Made by a program: the position numbers and the translations under genes. Below, in pieces: positions 53,721 to 61,550 of a stretch of 64,000 nucleotides of DNA; within the stretch, counting starts at the first letter, position 1, and every line of letters starts with the position of its first letter. The notes beneath the pieces were generated by a model, which saw nothing but the letters and a program-made list of their open reading frames with translations, did no database searches and was not told where the DNA came from. This DNA comes from Flavobacteriaceae bacterium (GTDB lineage Bacteria; Bacteroidota; Bacteroidia; Flavobacteriales; Flavobacteriaceae): positions 1-64,000 of the forward strand of contig JAPORT010000083.1 of NCBI GenBank assembly GCA_026710085.1, in the 5' to 3' direction.

Positions 53721-56700
53721 ATGAAAAGAATTTTTATTCTATTGGCAGCAGTCGCCTTAGTGGCGGCGGGCTGTAAAAACTATGATGATCGTTTTGATGA
53801 TTTAAACAATCAGATAACGACATTAGCCGGACAAGTGCAAACTCTTCAGGGAGTGGCTCAGACGGTATCGGCTCTACAGACCACCATTGCGGGTATTCGA
53901 GAAAGCGTCCGAGGGGATATCAACACGGCCGTTGGTGACGTTTCCACGAGTGTGGGAACGGCTTTGGATGGTGTGAAAACGGCTTTGGACACGACCCAAA
54001 AAGACCTCGAAGACAAAGTAACGGCTTTACAACAACAGTTAAAAGAGGCGGCCGACAAGAATTTGTCTCAAGCGGATGTTGACAAGTTAAAGACAGACTT
54101 AGCGGATGCCCAGAAAAAAGCTTTGGATGCTGCGTTAGCTACGATTCAAGGGAGATTGGGGGAATTAGAAACGGCTTTAAAAGAAGCCCAAACCGGGGCT
54201 TTATCGACCGAGGAGTTGGGCCAATTAAAGAAAGAATTAGAAGAGGCGATTGCGGCGTCGAATAAGGATTTAAAAGACGCTTTAAGCACCGCTGATTTCT
54301 ATACGGGTGTTGTGAACATCACGACGTCCAGTCAATGGGAATTCATTAAAAATCGGGCATCTAATGCCACGCAGTTTAATGGAAATATCACCATCAATAC
54401 AGGGGCTTTATCCGACACGCAGTTGGATGAATTGATTGCCTGGGTGGCCGACATTAAATTCATTGTTGGGGATTTAAGCATCACGCATGGTAATAAGGAC
54501 AAACCCGTCAAATTCACTAGTTTGGAGGGTGTTACCAACTTAGTGGATACCCAACCCCATGCCCACTATCCGGAATTGGCAGGAGCGACACGAGTCACGT
54601 TAAATGCCAAAAAAGTCGAAACGGTGAAGTTACCGAAACTGACTTCGACATCCTTTGCTGATGATGATGACCATGTCATAAATTTACCAGATGCCACTGA
54701 AATTACATTAGGTATTGAGAAATACAATGCGGCACTAACGATTAAAGCGGATGAAAGGAATACCAAAGTTGAATTAGATGCTTTGGTTACGGTGGACACC
54801 AACGGTTCTGCGGGAGGATTAGGCAGTGGAAGCTTAAAGATTGAAGGAGCTGGTGAAGTCTCCTTGGCGGCCTTGAGATCACTCCCTCATTTAGACTTAA
54901 AAGATGTCGAATCGGTAGAGGCTCCGAAAGTCAAAGGGGCGATATTGACCATTGGCGAAGATGTCGATGAAGTGAATGTTGGGACGGCAGACGATTCTCA
55001 TATCAATCGATTGAATGATGATGGGGCTTCTGATTTAAAGACGTTACAGATTGGGGGGAATTCCACTTCCGATAGTCGTTTTCGAACGGAGGTGAATTCA
55101 AGTGATCTCCCCGATTTAAGAACAGCGCATATCCATGGGGCTTTTAGTGTCATCATAGAAAGTCAAAGATTTAAAGAAATTATTACCGGGGGAACCATAC
55201 CAACACTTCATTTAATTGGAACAGACGTCGAAGGAGAGGTGGAATTAGGTCATAAAAGTGGTGCTGGGAGTGTGTTACGCATAGAGGGGAATGGCGATCT
55301 GGAGAAGCTCACAGCGGATAATGTCAATCAACTGAAGACGTTAATTATTCAAGGGAATCCTAAATTAGAACAGATCAGTTTTGCGGCTTTGAAAGAAGGG
55401 AGTCCCCAAAAGTTTGGTACGCCCAACTGGTATAATGGGGATAGGGTAGAAATTGGTAGAATACGAGTACAACCTAGCGGGTCTGAAGGTTATAAGGCAT
55501 ACGAATCTAATAATTTATTTGCTGATGCGATTCATTTACGAGTCCCTAATAACCAAGCAGGAAAAATCACAGATTCTTCGGGACTTTCGGGTTTAAAAGA
55601 GTTTTTAAGTCACGAAAACATCCGAAGAGCTTTGGTTTCGTATGATGGGGCGACCACGTTTAAACCAAATAGAGCGACCACTTACGAGAATGAAGATGAT
55701 AAAGATAGAACGACGAATAGTAGCGAGGATGAGAATAATTTCGTATTAATTCGTAAAGGGTTAAGATCGACCGATGTTGGCGCTCGACGGGTCTTCCTTG
55801 TTTCTGGGATCGATGCAACATCTAACCTATCCATCAGAGCAGGAGGTGGGAATCGAGCCATCACGTTAACGGAAGGTGGAACTTATAACAACTGGGCTAG
55901 TGATGTCAATAATGACGAGGTCAAAAACTTTTTCGATAGTAATGATGTCACCATCAGTGCCCGAGCAGGCGGCTATCCTCAAGGAACGATTATTGTCTCA
56001 AATAATACAGGTGATAATGCGTTTGATGTTACTAAGAGGTTAACGGGATCGATCACGCTGACGATCGGTGAAGGCAACTCGGCCATCACCAGTCGAGTCA
56101 TCGTACAAAAGGTAGTCGATGAACCCGATGAAGATGAGGATTATGAAGTCGCCGAACTAGGTAGAAGTCATGGTTTTGATAATTCAAATGATCGATTAGC
56201 CGTAACCTATATTAATGCGGATGATAGGGATTCAGATACGGATGGAAATCAAGCGCATACGGATGCTGACATCATAAGAGAGAAATTAATTGATCCGTTT
56301 ACCATTTATAATGCTGGTGCTGCTGCTACTCATCCTAGAATTCTTGAACCGGTACACCCTTATGGAATCAATGATTTTGGAGCAAATGATTTGAATGTTG
56401 AAAATGGTGGAACTGCTGGTGAAGCCATCATCGGAATACTGGATGCTCAAGCCATTGATAAGAAGGTTAAGGTAACGATTACCAAAACCAGTGAGCTACC
56501 TCCTGGTTGGGGTTTAACAACAGGTAAAGAAGATATCGATAATCGAAAAAGTGAAAACCCATTAAAAGAGGATACGCTACAAATCACACTGACTTCACAA
56601 ACGGTTGGCGACGGTACTGATTCGGCCATTGGGGATCCCAAACATGAAGGAGGAGATGCGGATGATTTTGCCCTAGTTGCTGCCCCTGTTGAAAATTCTA

Positions 56701-56882
56701 CTAATGCTGTTTGGGTTTATGGAACCGGAACAGCAGTTGAATTGCCAATCCATAAGCGGGATAGGAGTACCAATAATATTGAAATCAGGAATTATCGAAA
56801 TTCGAGTCTTCCTAGAAAAGGGGCGGATGTCAATTCCTTTGGTGGAAATAAGGATTTAGACCGTTTAGGTTGGATAGGCTAA
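53721..56882 (+). CDS. Large surface lipoprotein with coiled-coil stalk and LRR-like repeats
   Basis: 1053 residues from ATG 53721. A lipobox (LLAAVALVAAGC) makes Cys18 the anchor. Residues about 20-190 form a coiled coil (NNQITTLAGQVQTLQGV, TTQKDLEDKVTALQQQLKEA). Residues about 200-580 hold irregular repeats of alternating strands and Leu (SLEGVTNLV, HLDLKDVESVEAPKVKG, LKTLIIQGNPKLEQISFAAL), like receptor-L or BspA-type LRRs. The rest is acidic, beta-rich and Asn/Asp-rich (DDRDSDTDGNQAHTDADI). No catalytic motif was found. GC content and codon choice differ from the neighbours, and it has its own long leader and a strong terminator, so it is probably one of the most abundant surface proteins, possibly an S-layer or fibre subunit. 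Confidence 0.75.
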   Translation: MKRIFILLAAVALVAAGCKNYDDRFDDLNNQITTLAGQVQTLQGVAQTVSALQTTIAGIRESVRGDINTAVGDVSTSVGTALDGVKTALDTTQKDLEDKVTALQQQLKEAADKNLSQADVDKLKTDLADAQKKALDAALATIQGRLGELETALKEAQTGALSTEELGQLKKELEEAIAASNKDLKDALSTADFYTGVVNITTSSQWEFIKNRASNATQFNGNITINTGALSDTQLDELIAWVADIKFIVGDLSITHGNKDKPVKFTSLEGVTNLVDTQPHAHYPELAGATRVTLNAKKVETVKLPKLTSTSFADDDDHVINLPDATEITLGIEKYNAALTIKADERNTKVELDALVTVDTNGSAGGLGSGSLKIEGAGEVSLAALRSLPHLDLKDVESVEAPKVKGAILTIGEDVDEVNVGTADDSHINRLNDDGASDLKTLQIGGNSTSDSRFRTEVNSSDLPDLRTAHIHGAFSVIIESQRFKEIITGGTIPTLHLIGTDVEGEVELGHKSGAGSVLRIEGNGDLEKLTADNVNQLKTLIIQGNPKLEQISFAALKEGSPQKFGTPNWYNGDRVEIGRIRVQPSGSEGYKAYESNNLFADAIHLRVPNNQAGKITDSSGLSGLKEFLSHENIRRALVSYDGATTFKPNRATTYENEDDKDRTTNSSEDENNFVLIRKGLRSTDVGARRVFLVSGIDATSNLSIRAGGGNRAITLTEGGTYNNWASDVNNDEVKNFFDSNDVTISARAGGYPQGTIIVSNNTGDNAFDVTKRLTGSITLTIGEGNSAITSRVIVQKVVDEPDEDEDYEVAELGRSHGFDNSNDRLAVTYINADDRDSDTDGNQAHTDADIIREKLIDPFTIYNAGAAATHPRILEPVHPYGINDFGANDLNVENGGTAGEAIIGILDAQAIDKKVKVTITKTSELPPGWGLTTGKEDIDNRKSENPLKEDTLQITLTSQTVGDGTDSAIGDPKHEGGDADDFALVAAPVENSTNAVWVYGTGTAVELPIHKRDRSTNNIEIRNYRNSSLPRKGADVNSFGGNKDLDRLGWIG

Positions 56883-57001
56883 ACGGGTTATGAGCTATGA
56901 ATGCAAGTCCCTTTTGCTATTTTTTAGTTGAAAATAAATTAAGGTTTTATATTGGTTAATCATAACATTTTCAGATAAAAGGGACTTTCATTTTTAGCAT
57001 C

Positions 57002-57027
57002 AAAACCTCCCAAATGGGAGGTTTTTT
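57002..57027 (+). terminator. Rho-independent terminator of the surface lipoprotein
   Basis: AAAACCTCCC (57002-57011) pairs perfectly with GGGAGGTTTT (57016-57025) over AAAT and runs into TTT. It lies 120 bases after the stop codon, so the transcript is monocistronic. Confidence 0.9.
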
Positions 57028-57570
57028 GTTTGAGGCGTGCATAAATATTCAAGCTTTTTGAAACTCTTGATTTTTCTGTAGCTTGTGAGTTGTTATGTGA
57101 AAAAAGTTAAAAATGAATGTTTGATATTTCAAATATTCAATGAATCGATCAAAGTTGATGTGGATGTATAAAAAAGAGATTATCGACAATGTAGATATTA
57201 GGATTGCTTGGGATTTATTGATAGCTGCATTCTCTTAATGCAGAGTATCAGGTTTTCTAAATCCAAAATATTTCAGATGATTTTGTTGCAATTCTTACTA
57301 ACCTAGGTATCAACTGTTAGATCAGTCTTGTTTGTTTGACTTTCGGGTATTACTTCGTGGGTTGTTAAGACCGCTTAATTCAAGATTGAGAACGACAATC
57401 CTTCCGATGAAGCAATGCTTAGTTCTCTTTTTGATGTGGAGAATCCATAAAGGGGTTTGAACAAGACTAGTATAGTATCATTTTAAGGTTGGTACTATTT
57501 TAACGGTTAACCGCTATGCAAATTCGAATAATATAAATCAATCAAACACTAGAAAACGATAGGGATGGAG
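57028..57570. other. Intergenic region without recognised genes
   Basis: 543 bases of AT-rich sequence between the terminator and the sulfatase stop. The only structure noticed is a 10-bp palindrome CGGTTAACCG at 57504-57513. Short open stretches (about 20 codons near 57385-57450) are not convincing genes. Confidence 0.4.
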
Positions 57571-59019
57571 TTAAATGGGATTAAAATCGGGATTAATCTT
57601 TGTTGGTATGTCAGCATCAGTTTGTTTTATCCATTGTCTCAGTTCCGCCAATAGCGTTTCAGTTATTTCTGGTTTCGACTCTGCTAGATTTCTTTTCTCA
57701 CGAATGTCCTTGGATAAATCATATAGTTCGTATTTGTCATATTCGTAGTAATAAATCAACTTCCAATCGCCCTCCATAATTGCTGAAGCGGGCACGGCTC
57801 GCCAATTCATGACGTCAGATCCATAAATGGGTAATAAATTATCGCCAGGCCATCCCTTATGATGCCCTCTTCCCTCTAGGTATAAAGGATAATGCCAGAA
57901 GATACTACGCTTTTTTAAAGGCTTTCCAGAATGTAAAAGATTTGCAAAAGACTCACCATCTATTGGCTGATGTTCCGGTAATGTCCCTCCTGAAATTTGA
58001 GCAAAAGTTGGCATCATATCTACTCCGGTAATGGGATCACTAGAAACCCCTCCTGCTTTGATATGATTTGGCCAGACCGCTGTTGCAAAAGTTCGAATCC
58101 CTCCTTCATACAAAGATCCTTTTGCTCCCCTTAAAGGCAAGTTCATTGTGATTCGTCCGTGTCCGCCATTGTCTGAAGTTACCATAAATAGAGTGTTTTT
58201 CGCGATACCTAAATTTTTGAGTTTTTTTCTCAAGACACCGATACTCTGGTCGATGGTTTCAATCATCGCAGCGTAAGTAGGATTCCATTGTTTGGATTTA
58301 TCAGGCCAAGATGCCCATTTGGTTTGATATTTTTCAACAAGGTCCTTTTTAGCGACTATTGGCGTATGAACATCCCAAAGTGAGAAATAAAGAAAAAAGG
58401 GATTATGAACATTTCTTTCAAAAAACTCAGTTGCTGATTGTGTCATTCGATCCGTAGCAAAAGGATCGTTGTAATAATTCTTTTTTGATGTATCATAGCC
58501 ATCCCCGGTCGATTCATTAAATCCTTGGTTATCAGGCCCCAAATGCCATTTTCCTATCCTTGAGGTCACATATCCTGAAGCATTCATGACTTCAGCAATC
58601 GAAGTAATGGATGGTTCTAATCTGACGCGTGTGTCTATGGCTTTTTCATCTCCTTTTCTGTCTCTTGTTGGCACATACCAACGCATTTTTGAAACTTCCC
58701 CTTTAGAAGCCCCATTGGGTTGATAGATTTTTGTTCTTGAGGGATACATGCCCGAAACGATACAAGATCTCGAAGGAGAGCAATTGGGCCCTCCAGGATA
58801 AAATCTGTCGAAGATCATTCCTTCTTTGGCTATGGCATCAATATGGGGTGTTTCGTAAAACCCGAAAGCTCCATGATTGTATCCTACATCAGCCCAAGCC
58901 ATATCATCAATCAATACAAAAACAATATTGGGTTTTTCAGAAACACATTGGTCTTCAAGAATAAAACTTAGTCCAACAAAGGATATAACAACCACAAAAA
59001 ATTTTGTTTTTCTTTCCAT
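57571..59019 (-). CDS. Exported arylsulfatase (S1 family)
   Basis: 482 residues from ATG 59019; the reading to 59055 adds a stretch that is not a signal peptide. A signal (TKFFVVVISFVGLSFILE) shows export. The catalytic motif GGPNCSPSRSCIVSGMYPSR contains Cys-x-Pro-x-Arg, where the Cys becomes formylglycine. Metal ligands appear in VFVLIDDMAWADVGY and MVTSDNGGHGRIT, and the GKWHLG motif is complete. It removes sulfate esters from glycans. It is divergent from the EF-hand/sulfatase/lyase genes, so it belongs to the same locus. Confidence 0.93.
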   Translation of the reverse strand: MERKTKFFVVVISFVGLSFILEDQCVSEKPNIVFVLIDDMAWADVGYNHGAFGFYETPHIDAIAKEGMIFDRFYPGGPNCSPSRSCIVSGMYPSRTKIYQPNGASKGEVSKMRWYVPTRDRKGDEKAIDTRVRLEPSITSIAEVMNASGYVTSRIGKWHLGPDNQGFNESTGDGYDTSKKNYYNDPFATDRMTQSATEFFERNVHNPFFLYFSLWDVHTPIVAKKDLVEKYQTKWASWPDKSKQWNPTYAAMIETIDQSIGVLRKKLKNLGIAKNTLFMVTSDNGGHGRITMNLPLRGAKGSLYEGGIRTFATAVWPNHIKAGGVSSDPITGVDMMPTFAQISGGTLPEHQPIDGESFANLLHSGKPLKKRSIFWHYPLYLEGRGHHKGWPGDNLLPIYGSDVMNWRAVPASAIMEGDWKLIYYYEYDKYELYDLSKDIREKRNLAESKPEITETLLAELRQWIKQTDADIPTKINPDFNPI

Positions 59020-59487
59020 CTTGATTCGTACGAAAATAAGATAAATCACAACCATCGATTGTTTTCTTTTGATGTTTCATGGAGCTTGTACCATAATGCT
59101 TGAGTTTCCGATGTAGAAAATGAATTGCTGTTGGTCCGGAACGAGATTGTAAGTCAAAAGAAAGTAAGCATATGAAAGGGAATCTTTTTTCCAGGCTTCT
59201 TTATCTTCAGAGTACAAGAACGATTGACAAAACCTACAATCGATACAGCCTATAAACGTCGATTTGTATGAACTCTTTTCCCTCTTATCGCAACATTTAC
59301 TTCGAAATATAGTTTATCGTTATCAAAAAATCTTCCTTATTAGGTGTATAGTCTTTCCAACATTTCATGTTACAATTGAACTGCTTAATAGTTACGAAAA
59401 GATAGGGATGTAAGAAAAAATATTGTAAATTCGCTAGAGACTATGTTTCGTTTACACTGACATTAAAATAATTTAACAGATCGATAT
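59020..59487. other. Divergent intergenic region between sulfatase loci
   Basis: 468 bases between two divergent transcription units. It should hold promoters in both directions, but I cannot name clear elements. No gene-like frame was seen. Confidence 0.4.
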
Positions 59488-59844
59488 ATGAAATCAACAA
59501 TTTTAAACTTGGGATTACCAATTCTTATGTTTTTTGCTTTTACAACAACCATGCAAAGCCAACAAAATAAGAAGGGAAAAAAATCTAAAATTGAGAAAGA
59601 ATTTTTGGATTTTGATCAGGATGAAGATGGCATCATCACCTTGGAAGAGTTCAAAGAAAAAAGAGTGAAGAAAAGAAGAGACAAACTTTCCGAAAGTGAA
59701 TTAGAAGCATTCTATGCCCGTGTAGAGAAGAATTTTACCCTCTACGACAAGGACGAGGATGGGCAGATTACGATGGAAGAATTTAAGGAGCGGAAAGCCA
59801 AGATAGCCGAAAAAGAGAAGAAGAAAGCAGCAGGGAAGCAGTAG
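59488..59844 (+). CDS. Exported EF-hand calcium-binding protein
   Basis: 118 residues from ATG 59488. A signal peptide (LGLPILMFFAFTTTMQSQ) is followed by a basic linker and two EF-hands with canonical loops: DFDQDEDGIITLEEF and LYDKDEDGQITMEEF, separated by a helical stretch. It ends in a Lys-rich tail. Ten bases separate it from the following sulfatase, so the two are cotranscribed. Small EF-hand proteins often lie beside sulfatase genes in Bacteroidota and Planctomycetes; sulfatases need calcium, so it may be a calcium buffer or a docking factor, which is not proven. Confidence 0.88.
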   Translation: MKSTILNLGLPILMFFAFTTTMQSQQNKKGKKSKIEKEFLDFDQDEDGIITLEEFKEKRVKKRRDKLSESELEAFYARVEKNFTLYDKDEDGQITMEEFKERKAKIAEKEKKKAAGKQ

Positions 59845-59853
59845 GTCACTCTT

Positions 59854-61311
59854 TTGAAGTTTCTTCAATTCCTTAGCATAGGATCTCTCCTTTTGTTCGT
59901 GGCTTCGACGAGGGATGAGGCGAAACTAGGTTCTTTAAAATCTCCGAATGTTCTTTTCATCTTGTTGGATGATTTGGGTTGGGCGGATTTAGGGAGTTAT
60001 GGTTCGCAACAAATAGAGACGCCCCATCTTGATCAGTTAGCAAGAAGTGGTATGCGTTTTACAGAGGCTTATGCTGGGCACACGGTTTGTGCCCCATCGC
60101 GTTGTGTTTTGATGACGGGCAAGCATTCAGGCAATGCTCGTATTCGAGGCAACAGTGGCCGAAAGCCATTGCTGCTAGAAGATATGACGGTGGCCGAGGT
60201 GTTCAAGCAGGAGGGCTATACCACGGGCGGATTTGGCAAATGGGGATTGGGGGTCATGGGATCATCGGGAGCCCCTTTGAAACAAGGCTTTGACACGTTT
60301 TTTGGTTATTATAATCAATCTCATGCTCATACCTATTATCCATCATTTTTAATCAAGGATGGAAGTCCTTTTTTGCTTCCAGGAAATGCTCGAGAAAACG
60401 GATACGAACATCTGAAAGCATCCATCGATACAAGAAAGGAAATCAATGCAGTATTTAAAAAAGACGTTGCTAGAGGACCGAAAAAAGGAGCTGTCCAAAC
60501 GACTAATTCCTTTGGTGATGATCGAGAATTTAGTCAGTATTTAATTTTGGATGAAACATTGGATTTTATCAAAAAAAACAGAAACAATCCATTCTTTTGT
60601 TATGCGGCTTGGACCCCTCCACATTCGGCTTATCATATCCCAGAAAACGATGCTTCATGGCTGATGTATCAAGACAAGCCTTGGTCTTTAGAAGCAAGAG
60701 TGCATGCTGCATTTATTTCTATGACCGATCGACATATCGGGCAACTGTTATCCTTATTAGATGAACTACAACTTGTTGAAAACACAGTCGTTTTTTTTAT
60801 GTCAGACAACGGGGCATCAAAACGTTTTGAAGGAGAATTGGACTCTTCAGGTCCCCTAAGAGGAAACAAACGCTCAATGCATGATGGGGGCATAAAATCC
60901 CCATTGATTGTTTCTTGGCCGGGTACAATTCAGGCCAACGCTATCAGTTCACACATCACCTATTCAGCAGATTTTTTCCCCACAGTAGTCGAATTAATCG
61001 GAGGGGATGAGTCCATGGTAACTGATGTTGACGGCTTGTCTCTAGCTCCAACCCTATTCGGGAATCACCAAGATCAAAAGAAACACGATTATTTATATTG
61101 GGAATGGCCAGATACCAATGGCAAATGGGGAAAGTTTCCACAAGCTCTCAGACACCATCATTGGAAATTGGTCCGATTGAACCCTGAAGATCCTTGGCAA
61201 CTCTATGATCTCAGTGTGGATATTGGAGAACAAACCAATCTCGCAGATAAACATCCGAAAATGATTGCTGATGCCAATGAATGGATCTCTAAAAATACTT
61301 CTCGGCCATAG
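59854..61311 (+). CDS. Exported arylsulfatase (S1 family), second copy
   Basis: 485 residues from TTG 59854, the only start that yields a signal peptide (FLQFLSIGSLLLFVAS). The catalytic site is HTVCAPSRCVLMTGKHSG with Cys-x-Pro-x-Arg for formylglycine. LFILLDDLGWADLGSYG and FFMSDNGASKRF hold metal ligands. The usual GKWHLG is GKWGLG here, a variant common in one sulfatase subfamily. It differs strongly from the divergent sulfatase, so the two probably remove sulfate at different positions. It is cotranscribed with the EF-hand gene. Confidence 0.92.
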   Translation: MKFLQFLSIGSLLLFVASTRDEAKLGSLKSPNVLFILLDDLGWADLGSYGSQQIETPHLDQLARSGMRFTEAYAGHTVCAPSRCVLMTGKHSGNARIRGNSGRKPLLLEDMTVAEVFKQEGYTTGGFGKWGLGVMGSSGAPLKQGFDTFFGYYNQSHAHTYYPSFLIKDGSPFLLPGNARENGYEHLKASIDTRKEINAVFKKDVARGPKKGAVQTTNSFGDDREFSQYLILDETLDFIKKNRNNPFFCYAAWTPPHSAYHIPENDASWLMYQDKPWSLEARVHAAFISMTDRHIGQLLSLLDELQLVENTVVFFMSDNGASKRFEGELDSSGPLRGNKRSMHDGGIKSPLIVSWPGTIQANAISSHITYSADFFPTVVELIGGDESMVTDVDGLSLAPTLFGNHQDQKKHDYLYWEWPDTNGKWGKFPQALRHHHWKLVRLNPEDPWQLYDLSVDIGEQTNLADKHPKMIADANEWISKNTSRP

Positions 61312-61550
61312 ATTTGGATTCGATGAATTAGTTTATCCGAGAAAAATAGGCACTGGTTTTATCTCCAAAAACCCTTTCAATCGAAGATGAATTTGTTTGG
61401 GGAATCAATGGAGCTGAATGCTCAAAAAAATGAATGACGATACCAAATGGAACTAAAATGAACACAACACCTCATTTGATGTGTTAACTTGTTTTATCTC
61501 AATCAAATTTTCATACAAACAATTTTTTTAACCTAAACCAAAACTTTAAA

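Noticed and set aside
57504..57513. Palindrome CGGTTAACCG as an operator
   Set aside because: A single 10-bp palindrome in 540 bases of non-coding DNA, far from any start codon on the right strand, is not enough evidence.
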